DNA of 64,000 nt from Acinetobacter rudis (GCF_000829675.1 NZ_BBRX01000026.1:1-64000); one strand, 5' to 3'. Shown: positions 1-10,342, counted from the stretch's first letter. The notes: a model not told the origin generated them from the letters alone. Translations and numbers: made by a program.

Positions 1-638
1 CTTTCAGTCAATAGACGGTAAGCCTGTTCAACACGATCCCAACGGTTATCACGGTCCATAGCAAAGTAACGACCAATCATGCTGACGATACGACCTTGAT
101 TTGGATACTGTGCAAATAACGCATCTAATTTTGCCAAAGAAGGTTCAGCACTTTTCGGTGGTGTATCACGGCCATCAAGGAAGGCGTGTAAATAAACTGG
201 CACACCGCGTTTTAATGCCAACTCACACATGGCAATAATATGATCTTGATGCGAATGTACGCCACCTTCGGAAAGTAGACCCATCACATGAACTGCTGCA
301 TTTTTTGCTTTAGCTTGTTCAACTGCATCAATTAAAATTTGATGTTCAAAGAATGCACCTGTACGAATATCTTTGGTAATACGTGTAAAGTCTTGATACA
401 AAACTCGGCCAGCACCAAGGTTCATATGCCCCACTTCAGAGTTACCCATTTGACCATCAGGTAAACCAACATCTTCACCAGAACCAGAAATTAGACTATG
501 TGGATGCTGATTTTTCATTGCTGTTAAGTTTGGTGTTTTCGCAGCAAGAAAAGCATTATCCTCCGTTGCCTCACGATGGCCTACACCATCCATAATGACC
601 AATAGATGAGGAGTTTTGCCTACAGATGCATCCGTCAT
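1..638 (-). CDS. gpmI: 2,3-bisphosphoglycerate-independent phosphoglycerate mutase (5' part; runs off the window)
   Basis: Interconverts 3- and 2-phosphoglycerate in glycolysis and gluconeogenesis; cytosolic, metal-dependent (Mn in this family). About 212 N-terminal codons of a protein usually a little over 500 residues are present. Visible are the first metal-site Asp (VIMDGVG, D17) and the GNSEVGH motif with the phosphorylatable Ser at about residue 67, followed by the HSHQDH and FLDGRDTPP motifs that bind substrate in alkaline-phosphatase-superfamily mutases. The start ATG begins MTDASVGK. The rest lies to the left of base 1, so the C-terminal metal site cannot be checked. Confidence 0.95.
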   Translation of the reverse strand, partial: MTDASVGKTPHLLVIMDGVGHREATEDNAFLAAKTPNLTAMKNQHPHSLISGSGEDVGLPDGQMGNSEVGHMNLGAGRVLYQDFTRITKDIRTGAFFEHQILIDAVEQAKAKNAAVHVMGLLSEGGVHSHQDHIIAMCELALKRGVPVYLHAFLDGRDTPPKSAEPSLAKLDALFAQYPNQGRIVSMIGRYFAMDRDNRWDRVEQAYRLLTE

Positions 639-767
639 AATTCATACTCTTTTGTTTCGATATTAAACTGTATCTTAGCCAATTTTTAACCAAGACTCTA
701 ATGGGTGATTACGCTAAGCGCAATCTACTTTGCCACTAATCTATATGTAGCAAAGCATTCACAAGAT

Positions 768-1838
768 TTATCTTGCTCGATATAGCAAATAGCCACCAAC
801 GATATACATGACAACAATGGGTAGAAACACAAACCATGCAGGTGATGGTGAGTACACCAAACTTGCATAACTTGCAAAGTCCTGAAGGTAATACACGCCG
901 AGTCCGACAAACAATGCGATCACCAGACGAAAGCCCATAGATTGTTGACGTAATGGTCCAAAAACAAATGAACAAGCAATTAAAGTCAGAGCCAATAGTG
1001 AGAAAGGTGCACCCACTTTCTTCCAGAATGCTAGCTGATAGGTTTTAGGAACCTGACTATACTGCTTCATATAGCTCATAAAGCCGATTAATTCTGTCGG
1101 TGCCAGATCATCGGGATCTTGGGTCACCATATGAACAAATTTCGGTTGCAGTGCAAGGTTAAACATATGCTGAGGGATAGCTTGCAACTGCGCAGCACCA
1201 CTATCGAGTATAGATAACTGTTGATTGCTATTTAACTGCCACTTACCCTCTTTAAGGAACTCACCTTGTTGTGCTTTCATTAAAGATTTTAGGCGATATT
1301 CATCGTCAAAGTTAATCACTTTGACATGGTTCAGTTTTCCTGCGGAGTTTGCGTAGTCAATATAGATAAAACGCTGTCCTTCACGAATCCAATAACCACG
1401 TACTTCACCCAAAACACTGACCGCTTGTTGGTCTTTGGTCAGGCGTGCTTTCTCTTTGGTATAAGGCAGTACCCACTGAACAACCATCAATGAGAGTAAA
1501 ACTAAAACCAATGCAGGTCGCATCACCCAGCCCACGATCCGCCAAAGACTAATCCCTGCAGCACGCATCACCACCAATTCACTATTGGAGGCCATGCTCC
1601 CCAAGCCAAGTACAGCACCAATCAACGCTGAGATAGGCAAAATACGGTTAAAGTTATAAGGCGCATCCCACAGTACGTATTTGAGTGCTTCTAACGCACC
1701 ATAGCCTTCTTTAAGGTTACTTAGCTCACCTACATAGGAAAATAGAATAAACAGAAAGGCCAAAACCAGTGTTGTTCCCAACATGGTCAAAGTCGTTGTC
1801 AGCGTCACATGGCGCGCTAAGATTTTAGTCGACTGCAT
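768..1838 (-). CDS. lptG: LPS export ABC transporter permease LptG
   Basis: One of the two inner-membrane permeases of the LptB2FG complex, which extracts lipopolysaccharide (lipooligosaccharide in Acinetobacter) from the inner membrane and feeds it to the LptC-A-D/E bridge. 356 residues of YjgP/YjgQ type: transmembrane segments near the N-terminus (about 15-40, 60-80, 100-125), a large periplasmic beta-jellyroll region in the middle, and three hydrophobic segments in the last 90 residues. Its start overlaps the stop of lptF by one base (TAATG on the minus strand), indicating translational coupling. The order lptF-lptG is conserved among gammaproteobacteria. Confidence 0.95.
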   Translation of the reverse strand: MQSTKILARHVTLTTTLTMLGTTLVLAFLFILFSYVGELSNLKEGYGALEALKYVLWDAPYNFNRILPISALIGAVLGLGSMASNSELVVMRAAGISLWRIVGWVMRPALVLVLLSLMVVQWVLPYTKEKARLTKDQQAVSVLGEVRGYWIREGQRFIYIDYANSAGKLNHVKVINFDDEYRLKSLMKAQQGEFLKEGKWQLNSNQQLSILDSGAAQLQAIPQHMFNLALQPKFVHMVTQDPDDLAPTELIGFMSYMKQYSQVPKTYQLAFWKKVGAPFSLLALTLIACSFVFGPLRQQSMGFRLVIALFVGLGVYYLQDFASYASLVYSPSPAWFVFLPIVVMYIVGGYLLYRAR

Positions 1839-2938
1839 TATGACCTCGCACGCTGTATACGTTTTTTAATTTTAGGAGCAAACTTTTGTTTACGTGAGAA
1901 AATTGCACCAAATATGGCATAAAACAATAAAACTGCAGGATAAGCCCAGACACCAACCTCTCCCTTGCTCATTCGTGTTTTGATCGCAATCAAACAAACA
2001 ACCATACTGGCAAAAATTAAAATCGCAGGGAATAAACGGATATAGCGTCCTTGACGTGGTGTCACTTCAGACAGCCCCACAGCAAGAATTAAAGCCACAA
2101 ACATAGAGAATGGCATAAAGATACGCCAACCTAACTCACTCAATACAACAGGGTTTTCTCGTCCTGCCCATAGCGTGCTCATTGTTAGGCCTTCGACTTC
2201 ATTACTGCTATATCTGGCTTCTTTATCACTTTGAATACGAATACGATAGCTTTGGAACTCTGTCTTGGTATATTTTGCAGTAGTTGGATAAATCTCGTAA
2301 CGACGCCCTTGAATCAAATCAACTACGCTCGCACCACTATCAGAGGTTTCGATACGTGTTGCTTCTTTGGCAAGAATCATGGTATCTGGCCGACTATCAC
2401 GGTCAGCTCTTTGATAAATAAAAATATCTTTTAAATTTTTTCGATCTTGTGACAAAGAACCTGCATAGATCGTATAGCTTCCCGCCTGAATAAACTCTTG
2501 TGGACGTACAAGATCAAAACCTGCACGCACCGACTGAGTTGAATACAGCTGATAAAACTGACGTAATCCCCAAGGCGAGATCCACGTCAATAACAACATA
2601 TGTGCGATTAAAAAGGCAATCGAGGTTGGGATCAGCAGACGAGCTAATCCATGCTTGCTCACCCCACTCCCATTGAGTACTGCCATTTCATGGTCAACAT
2701 ATAAGCGACCAAATACCAGCATTAACGCAATAAAGAAGCCAAGTGGAAGAATCAAAATCAGAAATTCAGGCAGACGAAATCCAATAATGCTAAACAAGAT
2801 GCTGACATCGAGGTTGCCTTGTGCAGCTAAACCAAAGTATTTGATTAAGCGAGCACCTAATATGATCAAGGTTAACAAGCTCACCACCACCAATGTGGTT
2901 GCCATTACTTGTTTAAATAGGTAGCGTCTAATTATCAA
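1838..2938 (-). CDS. lptF: LPS export ABC transporter permease LptF
   Basis: Partner of LptG in the inner-membrane LPS extractor. 366 residues; begins MIIRRYLFKQV, a characteristic amphipathic start of the YjgP family, followed by hydrophobic segments at about 12-32, 55-75 and 100-120, a periplasmic domain, and three C-terminal membrane segments; the tail is basic (KKRIQRARS). First gene of the lptF-lptG operon. About 145 bases separate it from the divergent pepA, so both promoters must sit between 2939 and 3084. Confidence 0.95.
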   Translation of the reverse strand: MIIRRYLFKQVMATTLVVVSLLTLIILGARLIKYFGLAAQGNLDVSILFSIIGFRLPEFLILILPLGFFIALMLVFGRLYVDHEMAVLNGSGVSKHGLARLLIPTSIAFLIAHMLLLTWISPWGLRQFYQLYSTQSVRAGFDLVRPQEFIQAGSYTIYAGSLSQDRKNLKDIFIYQRADRDSRPDTMILAKEATRIETSDSGASVVDLIQGRRYEIYPTTAKYTKTEFQSYRIRIQSDKEARYSSNEVEGLTMSTLWAGRENPVVLSELGWRIFMPFSMFVALILAVGLSEVTPRQGRYIRLFPAILIFASMVVCLIAIKTRMSKGEVGVWAYPAVLLFYAIFGAIFSRKQKFAPKIKKRIQRARS

Positions 2939-3084
2939 ATCAGATCTTCCAAAAAATTAAAATAAAGTTTGTGATCGCTAGTTTACCCGAATGTTAAAAT
3001 ATAAAACCACATCGATATTCGATTAATGATAGTCTTTCAATGTCTAAATGATTCATAACGTTAATGCAGGTAACCATACAGTTT

Positions 3085-4536
3085 ATGAAAATCACCATAA
3101 ATGCTGCACTTTCAGCACAAACTCAAAGCGAATATTTATCTATATTGGTTGATCAAAATGCACTTGCAAAGATCCAAACCACTTATCAAATTAATGACTT
3201 AGACAATCTACTGAATATTTCTCAATATAAAGCTGGTTTTGCCGAACAACTCCCTTTACTCGGTAAGATTGAACAACAAGCCAATGCAGCTTTACTGGGT
3301 CTAGACGATGCCGCGCAAGTGAAACCTGCCAAATTAGCCAAACTTGCTCAAACCATCTTAGACAATAGCCAGAAAAAGTTTAAACAAATTAGCATTGATA
3401 TTTCAGCTCTTCCTCAAGAATTACATTATCTTTTTGCCCTGAGCCTAACTCAAGCGGCTTATGGTTATGATGCATATAAATCTAAAAAAAGCACTGCGAT
3501 TCTCACTCAAATTGACCTAATTTCTGATGTAACCAGTCTAGATCAGGCTCAAGTTAACCTCATTCAAGCGGTTGCAAAAGGACAAAATTTTGCCCGTGAC
3601 CTAGGTAACTGTCCTGGCAATATCTGTTTTCCTGAGTATCTCGCACAGCAAGCAATTGATTTAGCAGAGCAATATCCACAGCTATTGAAAGTCACTGTAC
3701 TTGAAGAAGCTGAAATTACTGAACTTGGTATGCATGCTTTCTTGGCTGTGAGTAAAGGTTCTGATCGCCCGGGTCGTATCATTAGCCTAGAATACCGTGC
3801 TGACCTCGAACAAGCTCCAGTGGTATTGGTTGGTAAAGGCATTACTTTTGATACAGGTGGTATTTCATTAAAACCAGGCCCAGGCATGGATGAGATGAAA
3901 TATGATATGTGCGGCGCAGCCTCAGTGCTGGGTACATTACGTGCGCTTTGTGAAGCAGAATTACCTGTACATGTAGTTGGTACAATTGCGGCAGCAGAAA
4001 ATATGCCTTCTGGCCACGCAACTCGCCCAGGCGATGTAGTCACCAGTATGAGCGGTCAAACCATTGAAATTTTAAACACTGACGCAGAAGGCCGTTTAGT
4101 CCTATGTGACACGTTAACCTATGTCAAACGTTTTAACCCTGCTGTTGTTATTGATATTGCGACGTTAACTGGTGCTTGTGTTGTAGCTTTAGGTAAAGTG
4201 GTCAGTGGTCTTTTCTCCCCAGATGATGCTTTAGCAGATGAAATCACTCAAGCGGGACAAGAGAGTTTTGACCGTGTATGGCGCTTGCCGATTCTAGATG
4301 ACTATCAAGAGCTCTTAAACTCAAGCATCGCAGATATTGGTAATATCGGTAATGCAGGTCCTCAAGCAGGTTCAATTACTGCGGCATGTTTCCTTGAACG
4401 CTTTGCTCGTGACTATCGTTGGGCACACCTTGACGTGGCGGGTACTGCTTGGGTTTCTGGAGCAAATAAAGGGGCAACCGGTCGCCCAGTTCCGCTTCTT
4501 GTTCAATTCATTGCCAACCGAATCCAAAATGACTAA
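3085..4536 (+). CDS. pepA: leucyl aminopeptidase (M17 family)
   Basis: Cytosolic di-zinc/manganese aminopeptidase releasing N-terminal residues from peptides; in enteric bacteria the homologue also binds DNA. About 483 residues. The C-terminal catalytic half carries the family signatures: [16 protein letters not shown] with the metal-binding Lys and Asp, [10 protein letters not shown], and [12 protein letters not shown], all intact. The N-terminal domain is weakly conserved, as usual. An in-frame ATG lies 21 bases further upstream (3064), but I prefer the one at 3085 (MKITINAAL), which matches the usual family start; neither has an ideal Shine-Dalgarno site. It overlaps holC by eight bases, an arrangement common in gammaproteobacteria. 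Confidence 0.93.
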   Translation: MKITINAALSAQTQSEYLSILVDQNALAKIQTTYQINDLDNLLNISQYKAGFAEQLPLLGKIEQQANAALLGLDDAAQVKPAKLAKLAQTILDNSQKKFKQISIDISALPQELHYLFALSLTQAAYGYDAYKSKKSTAILTQIDLISDVTSLDQAQVNLIQAVAKGQNFARDLGNCPGNICFPEYLAQQAIDLAEQYPQLLKVTVLEEAEITELGMHAFLAVSKGSDRPGRIISLEYRADLEQAPVVLVGKGITFDTGGISLKPGPGMDEMKYDMCGAASVLGTLRALCEAELPVHVVGTIAAAENMPSGHATRPGDVVTSMSGQTIEILNTDAEGRLVLCDTLTYVKRFNPAVVIDIATLTGACVVALGKVVSGLFSPDDALADEITQAGQESFDRVWRLPILDDYQELLNSSIADIGNIGNAGPQAGSITAACFLERFARDYRWAHLDVAGTAWVSGANKGATGRPVPLLVQFIANRIQND

Positions 4537-4936
4537 GGTTAACTTTTACCTTTTTGAACAAAGCAATGAACGGTTAGTGCATAGCACTAGCCGTTTGTGT
4601 AGAAAGATCTTAAGAAAGCCAGTTAAAATCTGGTTATATTGTCCAGATCAACACTTACAGCAACAGTTGGATGATGAGCTGTGGAGTTTTGATGCCAGTA
4701 GTTTTTTAGCGCATGGTATCAATCAAACACAGGCACCAATTTGTATTTCTGCTGAACTACCTGATGATAAGACTTGGATCGTATTCAATTTTGATCAACA
4801 CGCAATTGATCCAACAATACAATTTGAACATATCATCGAAATCATAGAAAATAACGAGCCTGCAAAAGTCATTGGTAGAGAAAAATTTAAAACATATCGC
4901 CAACATGGAATACAGGCACAAACCTATAAGCTTTGA
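4529..4936 (+). CDS. holC: DNA polymerase III chi subunit
   Basis: Chi subunit of the clamp-loader complex, linking polymerase III holoenzyme to single-stranded-DNA-binding protein. 135 residues, beginning [12 protein letters not shown], with the typical family sequence [18 protein letters not shown] and [12 protein letters not shown]. The open frame extends further upstream, but the ATG at 4529 overlaps the end of pepA and gives the family length. Position directly after pepA supports the call. The next gene starts within about 36 bases, so the three genes probably form one transcript. Confidence 0.9.
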   Translation: MTKVNFYLFEQSNERLVHSTSRLCRKILRKPVKIWLYCPDQHLQQQLDDELWSFDASSFLAHGINQTQAPICISAELPDDKTWIVFNFDQHAIDPTIQFEHIIEIIENNEPAKVIGREKFKTYRQHGIQAQTYKL

Positions 4937-4971
4937 CGTATACGTCAACATCCGAATATGAGGAAAATATC

Positions 4972-5580
4972 GTGACATTAAATGTCGGTCAAGACTTTAA
5001 AAAACGTTGGCTCAATGCACCTGAAATTGTGCGTCAAACTTTACTTGAAGATTTAACACGTATTGGTGAGTTACTTAAAGTTGAGACGGATCTAGCACAA
5101 TGGCTAGATCACGATTTACGTTCACAGCAAGTCTCTCAGCTGAAAATTGAACAAGCCCACATCGCGCTTAAAGAACAGCTCATTGAGGCAGCAAGACAAC
5201 GTAAACAGCATGCTTTAGAACTGTCTCTTGCAGAAAAGCGTGCAACACAACAGGCTTATATCGAACAATTGAAGCACGATGAAGCTGAACAGTTCCAACA
5301 GCAGCAGCACAGTTTAAGCACACTAAAAGACAAAATTGATGCAGAAATAATCGCTTATAGTAATCGTTTTGATCAAGTGAATATCACTACTGAGACTGGT
5401 GGCTCGACTACAGCTCACCGAGTCGAAACTCAACATAGCGAACAAGAAATAGCCAATATTCGCCTACGTTTAGAACTAGAATCTGAGCAAATTATTCAGC
5501 AGGCGCTCAGTGCATTAAAAGTTAACTTACAACAAGCAGCTCAAGAAGAGATTAATTTCATACTGAAAAAACTTGGTTAA
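4972..5580 (+). CDS. uncharacterised coiled-coil protein
   Basis: About 202 residues, no domain recognised. After a short globular-looking start (LNVGQDFKKRWLNAPEIVRQTLLEDL) the sequence becomes strongly helical and rich in Gln, Glu, Lys and Ala (about residues 55-130), consistent with a coiled coil; a polar linker with TTETGGSTTAH follows, then a second helix-rich stretch. No signal peptide or membrane segment. I chose GTG 4972 because AGGA lies at the right distance upstream; a TTG at 4933 overlapping the holC stop would add 13 residues. Likely co-transcribed with pepA and holC. An imperfect inverted repeat (5662-5674 with 5691-5701) lies downstream. Confidence 0.75.
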   Translation: MTLNVGQDFKKRWLNAPEIVRQTLLEDLTRIGELLKVETDLAQWLDHDLRSQQVSQLKIEQAHIALKEQLIEAARQRKQHALELSLAEKRATQQAYIEQLKHDEAEQFQQQQHSLSTLKDKIDAEIIAYSNRFDQVNITTETGGSTTAHRVETQHSEQEIANIRLRLELESEQIIQQALSALKVNLQQAAQEEINFILKKLG

Positions 5581-5743
5581 TCATTGTATAACCCGCTAAA
5601 TATGTGGTGAAAAATTTTGGTTGTCACAATACTGTAACTAAATCGTCACATCATATGCGTGTAACGAGATGAAGGATTTATATTTTTATTCTTCATCGTT
5701 ATATGGACTCATATGAATTATAGCGACTGCAAAGGGATGTAAA

Positions 5744-5962
5744 ATGACTGAGTTAAATCAAATTTGGAATAAAATTGCCCTACTGAGTTCTGGTGAGACA
5801 TGGACAATATCTGCACAAGATTTATTGATTAGTCGTGCAGACTTTCATTCTATTTCAGCTTATTTATCTCATGAGTCTGAAAAAGGAAAATTCACCATCG
5901 AAATTCCCAAACAAACCAACGCCTGGTTTAATCAGACTTCATTCACTATTACCAAGTCTTAA
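5744..5962 (+). CDS. small uncharacterised protein
   Basis: 72 residues starting MTELNQIWNKIALLSSGETW and ending in ITKS; no signal peptide, membrane segment or recognised domain. Support: a reasonable ribosome binding site (AAAGGGATGTAAA before ATG), amino-acid composition like a small globular cytosolic protein (several Trp and aromatic residues), and no competing ORF. The pattern suggests a small winged or adaptor-like fold, but I cannot name one. It stands alone between the pepA operon and the convergent DedA gene. Confidence 0.6.
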   Translation: MTELNQIWNKIALLSSGETWTISAQDLLISRADFHSISAYLSHESEKGKFTIEIPKQTNAWFNQTSFTITKS

Positions 5963-6040
5963 GCAAATCATTATAAAGTCAATTCAACAGATTCAAGATA
6001 TTCTGTTATATAAAATAGCAGAATAGTCTCTACGCTTTGC

Positions 6041-6586
6041 TTAAAGCCAATCTAAAACACTCGAAAACAGATTGCCCAAACCATAACCTACACCCAGTAA
6101 AAGACTAATCCAGATCCAACCACCTAAAACGTTATACAACATAAACGTGGTGTATTTCATATGACCTGAACCAGCAGCAAAGGGTGCAAATGAACGTACA
6201 AATGGGATAAAACGAGCCATTAAAATGGTTTTACCACCATGTTTTTCAAAATAATAATAAGTCTTTTTAATATATTCAGGTTTAAACCAACGTGAATGTT
6301 GATGGAAGTACTTCACTCCCAGCACCCGCCCGGTATGATAATTGACGATATACCCTAAAGTCGAAGCAATAAACAATAAGATGCCCATATAATGCAAATG
6401 TACATTATCAGCTGTCGAACACATTGCCCCGATTGCAATCAATAAACTATCACCTGGCAGAAAGAACATAAATACAGAGCCAGTTTCAGCAAAAATAATT
6501 AAAAATAGAATGGCATAAATCCACAAGCCATAATTTTCCAGCAAGGTCGGGAGCATTTGTTCAACATGCAGCAATATCTCCATCAT
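6041..6586 (-). CDS. DedA family membrane protein
   Basis: 181-residue integral membrane protein of the DedA/SNARE-associated family, thought to move undecaprenyl phosphate or other phospholipids across the inner membrane and to maintain envelope and proton-motive-force homeostasis. The family signature is clear: FxxE in the first membrane region (FAETGSVFMFFLPGDSLL), then GYxxNYHTGRVLG, and MARFIPFVRSFAPFAAGSGHM with the conserved Arg residues implicated in transport. At least four hydrophobic segments. Separated by about 100 bases from ribE upstream on the same strand; co-transcription possible. Confidence 0.88.
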   Translation of the reverse strand: MMEILLHVEQMLPTLLENYGLWIYAILFLIIFAETGSVFMFFLPGDSLLIAIGAMCSTADNVHLHYMGILLFIASTLGYIVNYHTGRVLGVKYFHQHSRWFKPEYIKKTYYYFEKHGGKTILMARFIPFVRSFAPFAAGSGHMKYTTFMLYNVLGGWIWISLLLGVGYGLGNLFSSVLDWL

Positions 6587-6689
6587 TGCGATGACCCTGT
6601 TTCAAGTTGTTTCATGCACTTTATTCCCGAAGTAAAGTAATTAAAAAAAAACAGTCTATTGTATATGAGACAGTCTATTTTACGTATAT

Positions 6690-7349
6690 TTACTTTAAGA
6701 AGCCATTTTCTGCTAAAAACTGCATACTAATATTTGATTTTTTATTTTGTTCAGCAGCACGATCACCCAGCATTAAACGCTCGATATAACGGGCAAGCAC
6801 ATCAACTTCAATGTTTACACGTGTTCCAACTTTCCATGTTGAAATATTGGTACGTTCAGCTGTGTGAGGAATGACATTAAGACTCATTACACAGCCGTGT
6901 AAGTAGTTGATTGTCAAACTAATTCCATCAATAGTGACTGAGCCTTTTTCAGCTAAATACTTGGCAATTTCAGCAGGAGCAGTTACTTCAAAATAAATTG
7001 AGCGCGCATCCTGTTTTAATTGTGTAATTTCACCTACCGCATCTACATGACCACTCACGATATGGCCACCAAATCTGGTTGTCGGCAACATGGCTTTTTC
7101 CACATTGACCACCAAACCAGTTTGCCAATGAGCAATCGTTGAACGCGTTAGACTCTCTTTAGACACATCCGCTGCGTACCAGTTTTTACCCCAATCGGTC
7201 ACGGTCAAACAAATCCCATTGGTTGCAATAGAATCACCAAGATGTACATCAGAAAGATCAAGTTCAGTTTGAATTTGCAAACGTAGATCTCCACCCATAT
7301 TCTGGATTTGCTCTACTCGACCTAAACTTTCAATAATGCCTGTAAACAT
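6690..7349 (-). CDS. ribE: riboflavin synthase alpha subunit
   Basis: Catalyses dismutation of two 6,7-dimethyl-8-ribityllumazine molecules to riboflavin. 219 residues, with the duplicated lumazine-binding domain: N-terminal MFTGIIESLGRV and GDSIATNGICLTVT, then FGGHIVSGHVDAVG, and in the second half GSVTIDGISLTIN. Length is typical (about 210-220). It is the last gene of the minus-strand series nrdR-ribD-methyltransferase-ribE, 21 bases after the methyltransferase stop. No FMN riboswitch is visible before this cluster. Confidence 0.95.
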   Translation of the reverse strand: MFTGIIESLGRVEQIQNMGGDLRLQIQTELDLSDVHLGDSIATNGICLTVTDWGKNWYAADVSKESLTRSTIAHWQTGLVVNVEKAMLPTTRFGGHIVSGHVDAVGEITQLKQDARSIYFEVTAPAEIAKYLAEKGSVTIDGISLTINYLHGCVMSLNVIPHTAERTNISTWKVGTRVNIEVDVLARYIERLMLGDRAAEQNKKSNISMQFLAENGFLK

Positions 7350-7370
7350 AAGTACAATCTCGTTTATTAA

Positions 7371-8669
7371 TTACCACAATGCCAATTGAGTGCTGACGCC
7401 TGAAGTATCTACCCCACCTAACTCAGCAAAATGATACAACTGCCCTAAAAGCTGTCGTAGTGGCGGTCCTGCTTTAGCATGCGTATCAGTAATCACAATA
7501 AATTCTAATACCCGTGCACGATCAGATTGACGTTGTTTGCTGACGCGATAGCGTGGTACATCTTGAGTCAACAACGTGACCTTGCCACGTTGTAAATTTG
7601 CTTTAAGCAAATCTTTGGCCTCAATATTACCATCAGTAGAATAACTGGTCAGAATGTAACGTGCATTAATTGTCGACAATAAAGTTTCATAAGCTTCTTG
7701 TGCGTGCTTAGATGAGTTATAAGAACTTGGACGTTCTTTACGCCATGCACGATCAATACCGCTCTTAAAACCTTTGGTATCTGGTGTAGGTAAATCGACC
7801 TGATCCCATAAAGTTAAGGAGTTTAACACATGATAATTACTACTATAAGCGTGTTGGTTATAGGGCGGATCTAAATAAGCAACATCAACCTCAAAACCAC
7901 TCATTTGACTGGCCAAGTGTTGTGCATCGACACACCACATTTCTGCCATTGGACTTTGCGTTTTACTTGCACCGACATCACAAAATAGACTTGGGGTAAG
8001 CATCAGTTGAGATTCAATACGTTCTAATGCTGTACGAGTACGTCCACCCCAGCCCTGATGAAAACTTTTAAATACGCCACTGGTATTACTGACAAAACTT
8101 GCTGAATACAGCAAGGGGGCCAATAATGCACTCATCTCTACATCATCAATCGCACCTTGCGCTTGCCAAGTCGCAATTTGCTGACGAATCGCATCAATGC
8201 GCATTCCATTACGTCGTTTAAAGAACAGTCGATCACGACTTGGGTCATAAACTTCGTCATTTCGTGGACATAAATTATGTGTCACCCACCCCTTAACTTC
8301 GGGTAGACGGTTGAGATAATCTATGGCTTTTTGATAACCACCCAATTCCTTAAATGCAGGTGCAGATGTTGCAGATAAAATCGCATGATTGAGCGCATGA
8401 CTATAGGGTTCCCAATCATTGGCGATTACACGGTAACCATGCTCACGAGCCAAACGTGAAACAACCCCACTTCCTGTAAAAAAGTCAGCAAAAATAGGCG
8501 CACGTTTCTTATCAGTATTGAGGGTGCCTGTCAGCTCTAAAGCTTCTAAAATCAAATGTAATAGACGGCGCTTATTGCCCAAATAAGGGACCAGTTGATG
8601 AAAAAGATACTCATCTGTCGTCCGCGCGGCATGACGACGCTTGTGATATACCGAAGTCTCTTGATTCAT
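7371..8669 (-). CDS. solitary DNA adenine methyltransferase (D12 class)
   Basis: N6-adenine DNA methyltransferase transferring methyl from S-adenosylmethionine. 432 residues. The SAM-binding motif I reads FADFFTGSGVVSRLA (about 60-74) and the catalytic motif IV is DPPY (267-270) within VAYLDPPYNQHAYSSNYH; the order I then IV is that of alpha-type/Dam-like enzymes. The GNKRRLL segment near residue 31 is also D12-like. No restriction endonuclease gene is adjacent. Its start overlaps the ribD stop by four bases (ATGA), so it is translationally coupled to riboflavin biosynthesis. From memory, the A. baumannii methyltransferase AamA, reported to act on GAATTC, sits in the same gene neighbourhood; orthology is likely but not proved here. 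Confidence 0.88.
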   Translation of the reverse strand: MNQETSVYHKRRHAARTTDEYLFHQLVPYLGNKRRLLHLILEALELTGTLNTDKKRAPIFADFFTGSGVVSRLAREHGYRVIANDWEPYSHALNHAILSATSAPAFKELGGYQKAIDYLNRLPEVKGWVTHNLCPRNDEVYDPSRDRLFFKRRNGMRIDAIRQQIATWQAQGAIDDVEMSALLAPLLYSASFVSNTSGVFKSFHQGWGGRTRTALERIESQLMLTPSLFCDVGASKTQSPMAEMWCVDAQHLASQMSGFEVDVAYLDPPYNQHAYSSNYHVLNSLTLWDQVDLPTPDTKGFKSGIDRAWRKERPSSYNSSKHAQEAYETLLSTINARYILTSYSTDGNIEAKDLLKANLQRGKVTLLTQDVPRYRVSKQRQSDRARVLEFIVITDTHAKAGPPLRQLLGQLYHFAELGGVDTSGVSTQLALW

Positions 8670-9805
8670 ACTGTCTCTTGCATAGGGATGAGTCTTAAAC
8701 GCAAATCGCGACCCACTTGGGTTACATCGATCAAGTTAAAACGTAGTTGTTCTGACATGTGGTTTAACTCACCAGCAAACATGCTGCGTGCAGACTGCCC
8801 AAGTAGCGTCGGCGCAACATAGCTAATAAGTTCATCAACCAAATTTTGTTGTAAAAAAGCAGTTGCTAAGGTTGCGCCTGCTTCAACCATGATGTCAAAA
8901 AATTGATAATTTTGACGTAAAAACACCAGTAAATCAGCCAGTGCCATGATAGGCAATTGTAACACACCCAAATCCGCTAAATCTTGGCGAAATGGCCCCA
9001 TGACCATAACTGAATCAGGCTGTTGTAACATTTTAGCGGTTACAGGTAAGCGCCCCTGTCGATCGAGCACAATACGCATTGGCTGTACTAAATTGGCTTT
9101 GGCTTGTTCAACATAAGCGGGGATATCTCGGACATTCAGCAGGCAATCATCGGCCAGTACTGTATCTACACCCGTTATTACAGCTGCAGAGATCGCACGC
9201 CAATGCTGTACATCTAAACGAGCCTCAGCACCAGTGATCCATTTAGACTCACCCGATGCCATCGCTGTGCGACCATCTAGACTCGAAGCCATTTTCAAAC
9301 GAACGTAAGGCTTCCCTTCAGCCATAGATTTTAAAAAGCCTCTGTTCAATGCAGCAGCTTGTGTCTCACAAACACCATGCTCAACCTGAATACCCGCCTG
9401 GGTTAATATCTCAACCCCTTTTCCAGCAACGAGCGGGTTTGGATCTAGACAGGCAATCACTACACGGCTCACCCCTGACTTGCTCAAAGCTAAGGCACAA
9501 GGCGGTGTACGACCATAATGTGCACAAGGCTCTAAAGTCACATAGGCTGTAGCACCATGGCTGTTGCTCCCTGCTTGATTTAAAGCAAAAACCTCAGCAT
9601 GAGGCTGCCCAGCTTGGGGATGAAATCCCTCACCAAGCAATTGGCCATCTTTGACAATAACACAGCCAACATTAGGATTTGGTCGAGTCGTATAAATACC
9701 ACGCTGCGCTAAAGAGATGGCATGTTGCATCCAATATTGATCTTGCTGTTGTGTTGACATTTGCGCTAGCTGCGCAGCACTTTGATAAGGGAGTGAATCA
9801 GTCAT
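8666..9805 (-). CDS. ribD: bifunctional riboflavin deaminase/reductase RibD
   Basis: Performs two steps of riboflavin synthesis: deamination of the pyrimidine intermediate and NADPH-dependent reduction of its ribosyl chain. 379 residues. The N-terminal zinc deaminase domain shows HAE (69-71) and [11 protein letters not shown] (Cys94, Cys103); the C-terminal RibD reductase domain begins around residue 165 ([21 protein letters not shown]). Starts eight bases inside nrdR and overlaps the methyltransferase by four bases, so nrdR-ribD-methyltransferase-ribE read as one operon. Confidence 0.96.
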   Translation of the reverse strand: MTDSLPYQSAAQLAQMSTQQQDQYWMQHAISLAQRGIYTTRPNPNVGCVIVKDGQLLGEGFHPQAGQPHAEVFALNQAGSNSHGATAYVTLEPCAHYGRTPPCALALSKSGVSRVVIACLDPNPLVAGKGVEILTQAGIQVEHGVCETQAAALNRGFLKSMAEGKPYVRLKMASSLDGRTAMASGESKWITGAEARLDVQHWRAISAAVITGVDTVLADDCLLNVRDIPAYVEQAKANLVQPMRIVLDRQGRLPVTAKMLQQPDSVMVMGPFRQDLADLGVLQLPIMALADLLVFLRQNYQFFDIMVEAGATLATAFLQQNLVDELISYVAPTLLGQSARSMFAGELNHMSEQLRFNLIDVTQVGRDLRLRLIPMQETV

Positions 9806-10262
9806 TTAAATCTCGGCGTAACATCGATTCAATTTGTTGACGAAAAGCTTCTACATCTTGGAAATCCTGATAGACCGAAGCAAATCGAACATAAGCAACA
9901 TGATCTAAAGCAAATAACGCTTTCATCACAATTTCACCGATGAGTCTTGATTTAACATCACGCTCACCTAATCTTCTGATTTGTAGCTGAATATCACTTA
10001 AAGCACTTTCAATTTGTTCTTGTGTAATCGGTCTTTTTTGTAAGGCATGCATGAGCGAACGACGTAATTTTTCTTCGTCAAAAGGCTCATTTTTACCATT
10101 AGATTTGATCACACGCGGCATGACCATTTCATAACTTTCAAAGGTTGTGAATCTTTCCGCACAACTTACGCACTCACGACGACGACGGATTTGGCTGCCT
10201 GAAGCGGCTAAACGCGAATCGATCACTTTACTATCCGCGACATTACAAAATGGACAATGCAT
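9798..10262 (-). CDS. nrdR: transcriptional repressor NrdR
   Basis: ATP/dATP-sensing repressor of ribonucleotide reductase genes that binds NrdR boxes. 154 residues. N-terminal zinc ribbon with Cys3, Cys6, Cys31 and Cys34 (MHCPFC ... CVSC), followed by the ATP-cone domain ([22 protein letters not shown] and the rest to about residue 140). Length is standard. It leads the riboflavin cluster, as in many proteobacteria, and overlaps ribD by eight bases. The upstream gap to the amt terminator is about 80 bases, which must hold its promoter. Confidence 0.96.
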   Translation of the reverse strand: MHCPFCNVADSKVIDSRLAASGSQIRRRRECVSCAERFTTFESYEMVMPRVIKSNGKNEPFDEEKLRRSLMHALQKRPITQEQIESALSDIQLQIRRLGERDVKSRLIGEIVMKALFALDHVAYVRFASVYQDFQDVEAFRQQIESMLRRDLND

Positions 10263-10342
10263 GCTGATTGGACTAATTAAAATATAAACCAGACCAGTCT
10301 ACCAAAAAAAAAATAAATTGGCTGCGTTTAAAATCAATATAT

